Source of the DNA: Clostridium niameyense
GTDB taxonomy: Bacteria > Bacillota > Clostridia > Clostridiales > Clostridiaceae
Length of the DNA: 64,000 nucleotides
Assembly: GCF_001243045.1 (NCBI RefSeq)
Contig: NZ_LN849007.1
Span: forward strand, 2,260,989 to 2,324,988
Direction: 5' to 3'
The first letter of the stretch is position 1; every line of letters starts with the position of its first letter. The translations under genes were made by a program, and so were the position numbers. The notes below the pieces were generated by a model. It ran no database searches, was not told the origin of the DNA, and worked only from the letters and a program-made list of their open reading frames with translations. Below, piece by piece: positions 8,205 through 18,878 of this stretch.

Positions 8205-8233
8205 TAGTTTGTCCAGTGAATAACAAAAAATAC
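8205..8233 (-). promoter_or_regulatory. Possible sigma-F/G-type promoter of spoIIQ
   Basis: Minus-strand GTATT (8233-8229), a 14-bp spacer and GGACAAACTA (8214-8205) resemble forespore promoters, with the -10 GGnnAnAnT signature. It would start transcription just before the GGAGGTG box. This fits the forespore role of SpoIIQ but is a pattern match only. Confidence 0.4.
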
Positions 8234-8319
8234 ATTTTCATCAATAAAATAGTTCTCTCTTTTATATTAAATTTCTACATTTTGTGCTCTTTAAAAAATA
8301 AAATTCTTTATAAATAATA

Positions 8320-8375
8320 AAAAAATAACACAATGAACCAAGTAGCCTTTAAATTAACTCTTTAATTCATTGTGT
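8320..8375 (-). terminator. Terminator after spoIID
   Basis: ACACAATGAA pairs with TTCATTGTGT across a long loop and is followed on the minus strand by TTATTTTTTT. Confidence 0.75.
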
Positions 8376-8381
8376 TTTTAA

Positions 8382-9428
8382 TTAATATTTAAACTTTTCT
8401 ATGTTAACACCTGTATAGTAATGTATTAATATTTCCTTGTATTTTTTTCCCGACTTACCCATACTGTTAGCACCCCATTGGCTCATACCAACATTATGAC
8501 CATATCCTTCACAGTTAATTATAATATCTTTATTTTTAAATTCTAAAGAAAACTTAGCAGAATTTAATTTAAAAATTTTCCTAAATTCTGTTCCTGCTAT
8601 AGTTACATTTCCTACCTTAACACTTTTTACACTTCCACCCTTAGTTTTATCTTTAATTACCACTTCATTTCTCATATTTTTTACGCTACAGTTGCTATAT
8701 CGTTTTTTTATTATATTTAGGAATTGATCCTTAGTATATTTTTTACTATCCTTAAATCTAGGAGCTTTTTCTTCCCCAGGACTTTCTACGCTTTTAAGGT
8801 AAGGTACCTCCTTACTAAAAACATCTTCACTATTTTCTGTTTTTCCATTACTTGTGGAAAAATAATAAGGTGCTTTAACTATATCATTATCATATGCTAA
8901 GAATTCTCCCTTTGTATCTTCTACAACTTTTTCTATCTTAGTCCAATATTCATGACTTTTACTCTTAGGCCATGATTTTATCCTCTTGTCCTTTGTCATA
9001 TATACTTGAGATTGTATGCTATCACATACATCTGCATTTAACCTTTTATTATATTGATTATTACCAAAATCCTTCATATGAGCCAATGCATAAGTTCTTG
9101 CCGCCACAGCCTGAGCTTTTAAAGCCTCTATATTAAATTCCACTGGCATTTCAGAACATACCACTCCTTTTACATATGTCTCTAAAGGTATTTCTCTTAC
9201 GCATTTTTCATTAATAAAATAAACTCTTACTTTAGGTTCTTTCGTTAAATCATATTTTTCATATAAAATATTACTTTGTGATACACTTTCATTATTATTT
9301 TTTTTCTTAGTTATAATTTTAGTATTAGAAATAGATAAAACTACTGCAAGTAATACTATACAAATTATACTTGAAACCATTATATAAAATAATCTTTTTA
9401 TATGTGTATAATCATTTACTTTTCTCAT
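8382..9428 (-). CDS. spoIID: Stage II sporulation protein D (lytic transglycosylase)
   Basis: A 348-residue protein with one N-terminal membrane helix (about residues 12-33) and a SpoIID/LytB domain. The core IEALKAQAVAARTYALAH segment (about 107-124), SIQSQVY and the C-terminal GYGHNVGMSQWGANSMG are family hallmarks. SpoIID cleaves glycan strands during engulfment as part of the SpoIID-SpoIIM-SpoIIP machine. It is monocistronic between two hairpins, next to spoIIQ, spoIIID and murA as in many spore formers. The ATG is preceded by GAGGGGG. Confidence 0.95.
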   Translation of the reverse strand: MRKVNDYTHIKRLFYIMVSSIICIVLLAVVLSISNTKIITKKKNNNESVSQSNILYEKYDLTKEPKVRVYFINEKCVREIPLETYVKGVVCSEMPVEFNIEALKAQAVAARTYALAHMKDFGNNQYNKRLNADVCDSIQSQVYMTKDKRIKSWPKSKSHEYWTKIEKVVEDTKGEFLAYDNDIVKAPYYFSTSNGKTENSEDVFSKEVPYLKSVESPGEEKAPRFKDSKKYTKDQFLNIIKKRYSNCSVKNMRNEVVIKDKTKGGSVKSVKVGNVTIAGTEFRKIFKLNSAKFSLEFKNKDIIINCEGYGHNVGMSQWGANSMGKSGKKYKEILIHYYTGVNIEKFKY

Positions 9429-9492
9429 GTTACCCCCTCTTTTCTATATAACGTTAATCAGTATAATTATATTTTTTATACTTTAAAATATG

Positions 9493-9535
9493 CTAAAAAC
9501 CTTACCAATATTTAATGAAAAATATCAGTAAGGTT
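9493..9535 (-). terminator. Terminator after murA
   Basis: AACCTTAC pairs with GTAAGGTT, with an inner AATATTT/AAATAT helix, followed on the minus strand by TTTTTAG. Confidence 0.75.
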
Positions 9536-9550
9536 ATTTTATTTTAAATA

Positions 9551-10810
9551 TTATCTATTAACTCTTTCTATTTGAGCCCCCAATTTTTTTAATTTATCTT
9601 CTATCTTAAAATATCCTCTATCTATATGATATATATCTCCTATTTCCGTATAACCTTCTGCTGCTAGTGAACATAGAATTAGGGCTGCTCCTGCTCTTAA
9701 GTCTGTAGCTTTAACATCTGTACCTGTTAATTTATCCACACCTTCTATTACGGCACTTCTTCCGTTAATTTTAATATTAGCACCCATCCTTTTCATTTCA
9801 GATACATGCATAAATCTATTTTCAAAAATAGTTTCTGTAATAATGCTTGTTCCTTTTATAGTACTTAATAATGCCATCATTTGTGCTTGCATATCTGTAG
9901 GGAATCCTGGATATGGCATAGTTTTTATATCAACAGTTTTCAAACCTTGTGATCCATCTACTACAGCAGAATGCCCTTTTATATCTATAGTTACTCCCAT
10001 TTCCCTCAATTTAGCTATAATAGGTTTTAAATGTTGTTCTATAATACCATTCAATTTGATTCTACTCTTTGTTATAGCCGCAGCAATCATAAAAGTTCCT
10101 GCTTCAATCCTATCATAAATGGGAACATACACTGAATCATTTAAGCTCTTTACACCTCTTATAGTAACATTACCTGTTCCAGCTCCTTTAATATCAGCCC
10201 CTATAGAATTTAAAAAATTTACTAAATCTTCCACTTCTGGCTCTTGAGCTGCATTTTCTATTATTGTTTCTCCCTCTGCCATAACAGCAGCCATTATTAT
10301 ATTTTCTGTGGCTCCTACAGAAGGAAAATCTAAATATATTTTATTTCCTATAAGTTTATTTGCTAAACATTCTACATATCCATGTCCTATACTTACTCTA
10401 GCTCCTAATGCTGTAAAACCCTTAAGATGTAAATCTATAGGTCTAGTTCCTATATTACATCCTCCAGGCATTGAAATTCTAAATTTTCCAAACCTAGATA
10501 ACATAGGACCCATAAGCAAAAATGAAGCTCTCATTTTTTTTACTAACTCAGAATCTGCTTCTTTATTTATTATATTCTTTGTATCTATTACTATTTTTTC
10601 ATTAGTTTCATCTATATCTACATCGGCACAAATACTCTTTAATATATCACTTATAACATAAACATCTTCCAGCATTGATACTCCATTAATAACACATTTA
10701 TTTGCACTTAATATGCTTCCTGCAATAATAGGTAGAACTGAGTTTTTAGCTGAACTTATGTTTACCTCTCCTTTTAATTTCGAACCTCCCTTTACCACTA
10801 TCTTATCCAT
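9551..10810 (-). CDS. murA: UDP-N-acetylglucosamine 1-carboxyvinyltransferase
   Basis: A 419-residue enolpyruvyl transferase that carries out the first committed step of peptidoglycan synthesis and is the fosfomycin target. The catalytic cysteine is C118 in MPGGCNIGTRP, and K22-N23 of the substrate loop is present. The cysteine implies ordinary fosfomycin sensitivity at the enzyme level. It lies 23 bp after ywmB on the same strand and probably shares its transcript. Clostridia often have two MurA paralogues; which one this is cannot be told here. Confidence 0.96.
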   Translation of the reverse strand: MDKIVVKGGSKLKGEVNISSAKNSVLPIIAGSILSANKCVINGVSMLEDVYVISDILKSICADVDIDETNEKIVIDTKNIINKEADSELVKKMRASFLLMGPMLSRFGKFRISMPGGCNIGTRPIDLHLKGFTALGARVSIGHGYVECLANKLIGNKIYLDFPSVGATENIIMAAVMAEGETIIENAAQEPEVEDLVNFLNSIGADIKGAGTGNVTIRGVKSLNDSVYVPIYDRIEAGTFMIAAAITKSRIKLNGIIEQHLKPIIAKLREMGVTIDIKGHSAVVDGSQGLKTVDIKTMPYPGFPTDMQAQMMALLSTIKGTSIITETIFENRFMHVSEMKRMGANIKINGRSAVIEGVDKLTGTDVKATDLRAGAALILCSLAAEGYTEIGDIYHIDRGYFKIEDKLKKLGAQIERVNR

Positions 10811-10833
10811 TTTTTTCCTCCATTTCTTTATTG

Positions 10834-11535
10834 CTAATATGTTATGTTTATCTGTGGAGTACCAATTATTATATAATTACCTGAATTATATCTACATACA
10901 GAATAATTAAAATCTATAGCTTTTCCATTGCTTACAATAGGCTTATAATTTCCTGTATAACATATGGTACTATACCCACTGTTTAGTTTCACTGTTTCTA
11001 TATTTTTAGCCTTACAATTTTTTAAAATATTCAAAATACCTTCATTAGTTTTTGATATAGATTTATCAGAAGTTTTTAATTTACAATATTCATATATAAC
11101 CTTATCATTATCTATATTTTTTATATATTTTTCTAAACTATTTTTTATATTTTTAAAATTACTACTATCTTTTAAACTAGTAATTTTTATTTCAACCAAA
11201 TTATTTGATGACTCTTTATTAATATAAATATTTCCCTCAATTTCTTTATTACACATAGTTATACAGTAATAATTCCCATCACATTGTAGCTTAATATCCT
11301 TTATATTACACAAAATAATACAATCTGTTATATCTTTAATTATCCTTTTATCATCGAAACTTGTACTAAATTTTATAGTACAACCCTTTTCTACTAGTGA
11401 ACTATTAGTTTCCATTTTTATTTTATTAAATAAGTCCTGTTTGTTTGTTGCATAGCAACAATTTTTAAATAGTAAAAACAATATAAACACTAAAGGAAAG
11501 ATCATTTTAAAATACTTATTTTTCAATACGTTCAT
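10834..11535 (-). CDS. ywmB: YwmB family protein (DUF1779), secreted or membrane-anchored
   Basis: A 233-residue protein with a hydrophobic N-terminal segment (about residues 11-27) that looks like a signal peptide or anchor. The rest is mixed alpha/beta without catalytic motifs I can identify. Its position directly before murA, between the atp operon and spoIID, matches ywmB in Bacillus. The family has a TATA-binding-protein-like fold and unknown function. The assignment rests on synteny and general resemblance. Confidence 0.65.
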   Translation of the reverse strand: MNVLKNKYFKMIFPLVFILFLLFKNCCYATNKQDLFNKIKMETNSSLVEKGCTIKFSTSFDDKRIIKDITDCIILCNIKDIKLQCDGNYYCITMCNKEIEGNIYINKESSNNLVEIKITSLKDSSNFKNIKNSLEKYIKNIDNDKVIYEYCKLKTSDKSISKTNEGILNILKNCKAKNIETVKLNSGYSTICYTGNYKPIVSNGKAIDFNYSVCRYNSGNYIIIGTPQINITY

Positions 11536-11638
11536 TTTTTATCCCCCTCCTCTTTAGATTCTTTACATATTTTACAAATTATATTCTAGATGTATATTAT
11601 TAATATATAAATTAAATAAAAAAATGTGATTTTTTCCA

Positions 11639-11691
11639 TAAAAAAACTCTTATTTTAATATCTAAACTAATTTAAATATTAAAATAAGAGT
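11639..11691 (-). terminator. Terminator of the atp operon
   Basis: A 16-bp perfect stem, ACTCTTATTTTAATAT with its complement, followed on the minus strand by T7, just after atpC. Confidence 0.88.
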
Positions 11692-11703
11692 CTATATAAT
11701 CCT

Positions 11704-12105
11704 TTAATGCTTTGCTTTAATTCTAGCTATGGCTCTAACTAATGCTAACTCTGCTCTAGCTATATCTGTACTAGATTGTTTTTCACTAAGTCTTTTTTCT
11801 GCCCTTTCTTTAGCATCTTGTGCCCTTTTCAAATCTATATCTTGAGGCCATTCGCTAGCATCACATATTATGTTCGCCTTATTTTCTATAAATCTTATTA
11901 TGCCGGTAGATGTAAATATGTTTTTCTTTTGATCATTAACATCTATAAATTTAGTAACTGTAGGTTTTAAATCAGCAATCATAGGTACGTGATTAGGTAA
12001 TATAGCTAGACTACCATCTTCACTTTTAATTATTATTTCCTTTACTTCTCCTATTTTTATATTCTTTTCAGGAGTAAATATAGTTAGTTCTATACTATCT
12101 CTCAT
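11704..12105 (-). CDS. atpC: ATP synthase F1 epsilon subunit
   Basis: A 133-residue subunit with an N-terminal beta sandwich (LAILPNHVPMIADLKP) and a C-terminal two-helix domain ending in ALVRAIARIKAKH. It couples the gamma shaft to the c ring and can inhibit hydrolysis. It is the last gene of the atp operon, immediately followed by a strong terminator. Confidence 0.96.
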   Translation of the reverse strand: MRDSIELTIFTPEKNIKIGEVKEIIIKSEDGSLAILPNHVPMIADLKPTVTKFIDVNDQKKNIFTSTGIIRFIENKANIICDASEWPQDIDLKRAQDAKERAEKRLSEKQSSTDIARAELALVRAIARIKAKH

Positions 12106-12141
12106 ATTTAGTCTCCTTTTTATAAATAAGTATGAGTAAAA

Positions 12142-13548
<1,407 letters not shown>

Positions 13549-13558
13549 TCACCTCCAC

Positions 13559-14407
13559 TTATCTTTGAGCTTCTGCTCCACCAACAATTTCTGATATTTC
13601 TTGAGTTATAGCGCTTTGTCTCAATCTATTGAATTTCAAATTTAAATTACTTAATAAATCATTAGCATTATCTGTAGCTCCATTCATAGCTGTCATTCTA
13701 GAACCTATCTCACTAGCCTTTGAATTAAGTAAAAAATTTAAGATACTACCTTTTATATAATTTTCTGTTACTATTTCTAATAATTTATCAGATTGAGGAT
13801 TAAATTCTATATACTTATTAGAATCAACTTCACCTCTATTAAATGGAAGTAGTTTTTCTATCTTTATTTCCTGCTTAACTGGTGAATAAAATTCAGAATA
13901 CACAATGTATACTTCACCAACTTCTTTAGAATTATATAACTTTAATATATGTTCTTCTATAATTCTAGCTTCTTTTAAAGTTGGTACGTCTGGTATTTCC
14001 ACATATTCAGCTAAAGTATTAATCTTTAATCTTTTTAAATAATTTCTTCCTCTTTGACCTACTACTATAATTTTAGATTTTTCTTTATCTTTTTTTATTT
14101 CATCTACTGATCTATTTATAACATTCATATTAAAGCTACCACATAATCCTGAATCAGATGTAAGTATGACATATAACTTATATTCACTATTATTACCATT
14201 AATATAAATACTCTTTTCATCCATAGAATTAACTATAGTATCCATACTTTCTCTATAAGCATTATAATATTTTCTATTTACTTCTAGATTTACTCTTGCT
14301 TTTCTAAGTTTAGCAGTAGCTACGAGCCCCATAGCCTTTGTTATTTTTCTTATATTCGTTACAGATTTTATTCTTCTTCTTATTCCAATAAGCCCTGACG
14401 CTGCCAT
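13559..14407 (-). CDS. atpG: ATP synthase F1 gamma subunit
   Basis: A 282-residue central-shaft subunit. The N-terminal helix with RRIKSVTNIRKITKAMGLVATAKL and the C-terminal helix with MTAMNGATDNA and ITQEISEIVGGAEA are typical. It transmits rotation between the c ring and the alpha3beta3 head. It lies 16 bp from atpD and 20 bp from atpA. Confidence 0.98.
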   Translation of the reverse strand: MAASGLIGIRRRIKSVTNIRKITKAMGLVATAKLRKARVNLEVNRKYYNAYRESMDTIVNSMDEKSIYINGNNSEYKLYVILTSDSGLCGSFNMNVINRSVDEIKKDKEKSKIIVVGQRGRNYLKRLKINTLAEYVEIPDVPTLKEARIIEEHILKLYNSKEVGEVYIVYSEFYSPVKQEIKIEKLLPFNRGEVDSNKYIEFNPQSDKLLEIVTENYIKGSILNFLLNSKASEIGSRMTAMNGATDNANDLLSNLNLKFNRLRQSAITQEISEIVGGAEAQR

Positions 14408-14427
14408 ACCTTACCTCCTTAGAAATA

Positions 14428-15942
14428 TTACATATTATTTAAAAATATCTTTTTAAATTCTGAAATGACTTTATTAATTTTTTCTGTAATCTCATCTGTA
14501 AGTTTTTTATATTGTAATATTTCTTTTTTTACATCCCTATGATGAGTATCTACATACTCTAATAATTCTTTTTCAAATTGGGATATTTTATTTATAGGTA
14601 TATCATTTAAATAATTATTTACAGCTGCATAAAGAATTATTATTTCTTCTTCTACAGGTATAGGTTTGTATTGGGGTTGCTTTAGTATCTCAACTAATCT
14701 CTTACCTTTTTCTAATCTTTTTCTCGATTCTTTATCTAAGTCTGATCCAAATTGTGAAAAAGCAGCCAATTCTCTATATTGTGCAAGTTCTAATCTAAGC
14801 GTTCCTGTTACCTGTTTCATAGCCTTAATTTGTGCATTTCCACCTACTCTAGATACAGATATACCTGCATTAACGGCTGGTCTTTGTCCTGAGTTAAACA
14901 ATTCTGATTCTAAGAATATTTGACCATCAGTAATAGATATAACATTAGTTGGTATGTATGCTGTAACATCTCCTGCTAGAGTTTCTACTATAGGAAGAGC
15001 CGTCAATGATCCTCCTCCTAATTTATCAGATAATCTTGCTGATCTTTCTAATAATCTAGAGTGAAGATAAAATACATCCCCAGGATAAGCTTCTCTTCCT
15101 GGTGGTCTTCTAAGAAGCAATGACATAGTTCTATAAGCTACCGCATGTTTTGATAAATCATCATATACTATTAAAACATCCTTGCCCTTATACATGAAGT
15201 ACTCTCCAATACTACATCCTGAGTAAGGTGCTAAATATTGAAGCGGAGCTGAATCTGATGCTGTTGAAGAAACTATTATAGTATAATCCATAGCTCCCAT
15301 TTTAATTAAATCATTATATATATGTGCTACTGTAGATTGTTTTTGTCCTATTGCTACATATATACATATAACATCTTTTCCCTTTTGATTAAGTATTGTA
15401 TCAATAGCTATGGCAGTTTTTCCTGTTTGCCTATCGCCAATTATTAATTCTCTTTGACCTTTACCTATTGGTATCATAGAATCAATAGCCTTTATTCCTG
15501 TTTGAAGGGGTTCCTTTACAGACTGTCTGTCAATAACTCCCGGCGCTTTTGTTTCTACTGGTCTTGTTTCATTTGTTAATATACTACCTTTTCCATCTAA
15601 TGGAGAACCTAATGAATTAACTACTCTTCCTATTAAAGCATCACCTACAGGAACTTCTACTACCTTTCCTGTTCTCTTAACTACATCTCCTTCTTTAATC
15701 CCCTCTTCTGGTCCTAGTAAAACGCAGCCTACGTTATCTTGTTCTAAGTTAAGTGCCATAGCATATACATTATTGGGGAATTCTATAAGTTCCCCTTCCA
15801 TACAATCGTCTAATCCATAAACTCTTGCTATACCATCACCTATTTGAATTATAGTTCCAGAATCTATCGTTTCTAAAGATGTATCAAATTGTTCTATTCT
15901 TTTTTTTATAATTGATGTTATTTCCTCTGGCTTTATATTCAT
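14428..15942 (-). CDS. atpA: ATP synthase F1 alpha subunit
   Basis: A 504-residue non-catalytic nucleotide-binding subunit. The P-loop GDRQTGKT is at about residues 169-176, and [25 protein letters not shown] and the [14 protein letters not shown] signature are present. Length and order in the operon are standard. Confidence 0.99.
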   Translation of the reverse strand: MNIKPEEITSIIKKRIEQFDTSLETIDSGTIIQIGDGIARVYGLDDCMEGELIEFPNNVYAMALNLEQDNVGCVLLGPEEGIKEGDVVKRTGKVVEVPVGDALIGRVVNSLGSPLDGKGSILTNETRPVETKAPGVIDRQSVKEPLQTGIKAIDSMIPIGKGQRELIIGDRQTGKTAIAIDTILNQKGKDVICIYVAIGQKQSTVAHIYNDLIKMGAMDYTIIVSSTASDSAPLQYLAPYSGCSIGEYFMYKGKDVLIVYDDLSKHAVAYRTMSLLLRRPPGREAYPGDVFYLHSRLLERSARLSDKLGGGSLTALPIVETLAGDVTAYIPTNVISITDGQIFLESELFNSGQRPAVNAGISVSRVGGNAQIKAMKQVTGTLRLELAQYRELAAFSQFGSDLDKESRKRLEKGKRLVEILKQPQYKPIPVEEEIIILYAAVNNYLNDIPINKISQFEKELLEYVDTHHRDVKKEILQYKKLTDEITEKINKVISEFKKIFLNNM

Positions 15943-15959
15943 CTATCTCACCACCTATA

Positions 15960-16496
15960 CTATCCTTTAATCATAACTTTTTTCATATCTTGTAATTTGG
16001 TCTTTATAGTATTATCTATAACATCATCACCAATTCTTACATAAACCCCACCTATAATTGATTTATCTATCTCTTCATGCAAAACTATATTTTTGTTGTA
16101 TCGCTTTTGTAATTTATCTATAAGTTGTTTTTTCTCTTCTTCTAAAAGGGGTACAGCAGTTTTCACTTTCGCTGAAATCATATTCCTCTTATCTAAGTAT
16201 ATCTTTTCCATTTCCTTGAGTTTTTGTTCTAAATAGAGAATTCTATTTTCCTCTATAAGAACCAATAAAAATGATAAGAGTTCTTTATCTATTTTATCCT
16301 TAAAAATATCTACAAATATGTTCTTTTTCTTAGAAGTACTTATTTCTGGATGCTTTATAATTTCTCTAATATTCTTATTAGTATTTATCATATAAACTAT
16401 ATCTTTTAACTCTTTTATATACTGTTCTACTTTATTTTTTTCTTCTGCAACTTCATAAAGTGCCAAAGCATACCTTTTATCTAAATACTCATACAT
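15960..16496 (-). CDS. atpH: ATP synthase F1 delta subunit
   Basis: A 178-residue stator subunit that joins F1 to the b subunits. The N-terminal helical domain ([11 protein letters not shown]) and the C-terminal [22 protein letters not shown] segment are typical of OSCP/delta. It starts one base after the atpF stop, suggesting translational coupling. Confidence 0.96.
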   Translation of the reverse strand: MYEYLDKRYALALYEVAEEKNKVEQYIKELKDIVYMINTNKNIREIIKHPEISTSKKKNIFVDIFKDKIDKELLSFLLVLIEENRILYLEQKLKEMEKIYLDKRNMISAKVKTAVPLLEEEKKQLIDKLQKRYNKNIVLHEEIDKSIIGGVYVRIGDDVIDNTIKTKLQDMKKVMIKG

Positions 16497-16497
16497 A

Positions 16498-16977
16498 TTA
16501 CATACCTACCTTACTTATAAAATCATTTATAAGTTCCCTATGTTCTTTTTCATCTATTGCTTTCTTTAATATTTTTGAGGACATAGCTATAGAAAGTTGT
16601 ATAGCTTGATTTTTAACTTCTTCTTCTGCTTTTTGTTTTTCTCTTTCAGCTTCTAATCTAGATCTTTCTATTATTCTTTGAGCCTCTTCATGAGCCTCTT
16701 TGATTATTTCATCATATATTTTTTCAGCTTTTGTTTTATAATCTTCTACCATTACTTTTCCTTGTTTTTTTGCAGTTGACAAGGCTAATTCATTTTCCTC
16801 TTTTAACTCTATAGCTCTTCTTTCATTTTCTTCTGCATTCTTTATTTTATCTATAATTTGATTTTGCCTATTTTCTACTACAGAATTTATTTTGTCATAC
16901 CAAAAATGTTTTACAATAAATAATAAAATTATAAAATTTATTATATTAAAAACAACTTGTGGAATGCTTATTTCCAT
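16498..16977 (-). CDS. atpF: ATP synthase Fo b subunit
   Basis: A 159-residue peripheral-stalk subunit with one N-terminal membrane helix (about residues 8-25) and then a long, highly charged coiled coil rich in Glu, Lys and Arg. A single b gene implies a b2 homodimer. Confidence 0.96.
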   Translation of the reverse strand: MEISIPQVVFNIINFIILLFIVKHFWYDKINSVVENRQNQIIDKIKNAEENERRAIELKEENELALSTAKKQGKVMVEDYKTKAEKIYDEIIKEAHEEAQRIIERSRLEAEREKQKAEEEVKNQAIQLSIAMSSKILKKAIDEKEHRELINDFISKVGM

Positions 16978-17023
16978 TAAAAGAAGCCTCCCTTCCTACT
17001 TAAACTTTATAGGCTTCCATTTC

Positions 17024-17269
17024 CTATATTGACCTAATTAGTAAGAATGCAATTATTAAAGCATATATTGCTGTTGCCTCTGAGAATGCACTACCTATAA
17101 TAAGCGTACTCATTATTTTTCCACTGGCTTCAGGTTGCCTTGAAACACCTTCTACTGCCTTTCCTGTAGCATTTCCTGTACCTATTCCGGCTCCTATACA
17201 TCCTAAAGCTGCAATTCCTGCACCTAAAGCTGCCATTCCTGATATAAATGATTTTGGATCTACTGTCAT
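17024..17269 (-). CDS. atpE: ATP synthase Fo c subunit
   Basis: An 81-residue two-helix hairpin that forms the rotor ring. The polar loop RQPEASGK is at residues 44-51 and the ion-carrying carboxylate is E64 in the outer helix. The position matching the Na+-ligand glutamine of the Ilyobacter ring is T31, and the position matching its ligand serine is A65, so the side chains used for Na+ coordination are absent and proton coupling is the better prediction. Confidence 0.97.
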   Translation of the reverse strand: MTVDPKSFISGMAALGAGIAALGCIGAGIGTGNATGKAVEGVSRQPEASGKIMSTLIIGSAFSEATAIYALIIAFLLIRSI

Positions 17270-17293
17270 ATAAATCTCCTCCTTAAATAATAA

Positions 17294-17974
17294 TTATTCT
17301 TCACATACGATTTTTATATTAATCATAGTTAACATAACAAATATAACCATTTGAATAGTTCCATCAAACAAATCAAAATACATATGAAATGGTATTGGAA
17401 TTACTAACTGTGCTGCCAAATTAATTTTAGCTAGACCTGAATAAATCAAATCCATTATCATAACTGCTGCGGTCATATTTCCAAACAATCTTAAACTTAA
17501 AGAAACTGGTAACATTACCCTTTCTATGATATTAAATGGTGCTAAAAACAAATATGGTTTACCATAACCAAAAAAATAATTACCAACCCCTAATTTTTTT
17601 ATTGCATAACCTTGTATAACCACAAAAGAAATAAGTGCCATAGCTAAAGTTACACTATAATCCATTGTAGGGGGCCTTATACCTATTAATCCAACTAAGT
17701 TCATCAAAAGTATATATATCATCATTGCAGAAACAAATGGACCAAATACCCTAAAGCTATTTCCCATATTTTCATCTATTAAATTTTTTACTACTTGTAA
17801 CATCATTTCCATTATTGTTTGTTTCTTATTTGGTATCTTAGTCAGATTTCGCGTAAATATTATACTAAGTACTAAGACAGCTATTATAATAACCCATTGA
17901 GTTACTATAGCTTCTGTAACTCCTAATTTATAACCAAACAAATTCAAATAAAATAACGGAGAAAAACTTTCCAA
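17294..17974 (-). CDS. atpB: ATP synthase Fo a subunit
   Basis: A 226-residue integral membrane subunit carrying the ion half-channels. The conserved arginine is in the helix MLPVSLSLRLFGNMTAAVM (about residues 154-172), and the C-terminal helix has MYFDLFDGTIQMVIFVMLT. About five membrane helices are apparent. It lies just after atpI and before atpE. Confidence 0.97.
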   Translation of the reverse strand: MESFSPLFYLNLFGYKLGVTEAIVTQWVIIIAVLVLSIIFTRNLTKIPNKKQTIMEMMLQVVKNLIDENMGNSFRVFGPFVSAMMIYILLMNLVGLIGIRPPTMDYSVTLAMALISFVVIQGYAIKKLGVGNYFFGYGKPYLFLAPFNIIERVMLPVSLSLRLFGNMTAAVMIMDLIYSGLAKINLAAQLVIPIPFHMYFDLFDGTIQMVIFVMLTMINIKIVCEE

Positions 17975-17987
17975 ATTATCACTTCCT

Positions 17988-18353
17988 TTATGCCTTATTT
18001 CTACCTAGGCCTATACCATATATAGTTATAGATATAAAGTTTAAACTATAACCTAAAAGAAGAAATATTACATTTTGAAAATTACTTTTACATACAACTA
18101 CAACAGATAATAATACCAAAGAAACTCTTAGTACAAAACTTAATAAGGTTAAATATGATCTTTTTTCTTTTTCCATAGCCAATTTAGTTCCAATAGAGTT
18201 TATAAATAAATTAACTGTAGCTACTACTAACCCTATTAAGAAGTAAGTTCCCAACTGAACTTTAAAGATTGATTTAATAAGTAAAAATATAAAAACACCT
18301 AAAAATAAATTTAATATAAAAATCTTAGAAAGCATTTCTTTAAAATCTTTCAT
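17988..18353 (-). CDS. atpI: ATP synthase subunit I (AtpI)
   Basis: A 121-residue protein with four predicted membrane helices, the accessory gene that opens many atp operons and is thought to help c-ring assembly or cation supply. The frame extends to an ATG at 18446, but the ATG at 18353 has GGAGG ten bases upstream and gives a normal-length AtpI, so I chose it. Sequence identity in this family is low; position before atpB is the main evidence. Confidence 0.85.
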   Translation of the reverse strand: MKDFKEMLSKIFILNLFLGVFIFLLIKSIFKVQLGTYFLIGLVVATVNLFINSIGTKLAMEKEKRSYLTLLSFVLRVSLVLLSVVVVCKSNFQNVIFLLLGYSLNFISITIYGIGLGRNKA

Positions 18354-18795
18354 TACATCAATTCCTCCGGAGTCATGTTTTTGATAACTTATTATAGTAT
18401 CAAAGCTTATATAAGTGAAATTCAAAATTAGTCTATTTAAAGCCATTTATAGCCATTTACCTTAGTTTACTTAATATAATTTTTTATATGTAATTATAAC
18501 TAACGTTATGTATGATTTTCTTTATATTAAGATTATATTAAATAGAATTATTCTTTAGTTGGATTATACTAAACATTCTGATTTTTGCCTTCAATTTAAT
18601 ATTAATATGGAAATATTTAAAATTTTTTTCTATTAATTTATAGTTATTTTAAGTTTTTTAGCAGATTAAAATAATTTTATATAAAATAATTTTATGAATT
18701 GTTAAATAGAATATAACATAATTAACCAAATCCAAAAAAAATAATGAAATTATTTTTTTAATTTATGCAAAAAACTTTATAAATTTTTAAAAATT
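18354..18795. other. Intergenic region upstream of the atp operon
   Basis: A very AT-rich stretch of about 440 bp with no convincing gene. It must hold the atp promoter. TATAAT-like boxes occur at about 18391 and 18564 on the minus strand, but none has a good -35 at proper spacing, so I do not assign one. Short direct repeats of AAATAATTTTAT occur near 18665-18700. Confidence 0.6.
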
Positions 18796-18842
18796 ATTTT
18801 TATAAAAAGAGTAATATAAATAAAATATTTATATTACTCTTT
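18796..18842 (-). terminator. Terminator after the UDP-GlcNAc epimerase gene
   Basis: A 17-bp perfect inverted repeat (AAAGAGTAATATAAATA with its complement, 18806-18842) is followed on the minus strand by TTTTATAAAAAT. Confidence 0.82.
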
Positions 18843-18878
18843 ATTTTAACCATATGTTATTAAATTATTTATAACAAA

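Noticed and set aside
18354-18446. A 31-codon N-terminal extension of AtpI
   Set aside because: A strong GGAGG lies at the right distance from the internal ATG at 18353, and the extension is not typical of AtpI.
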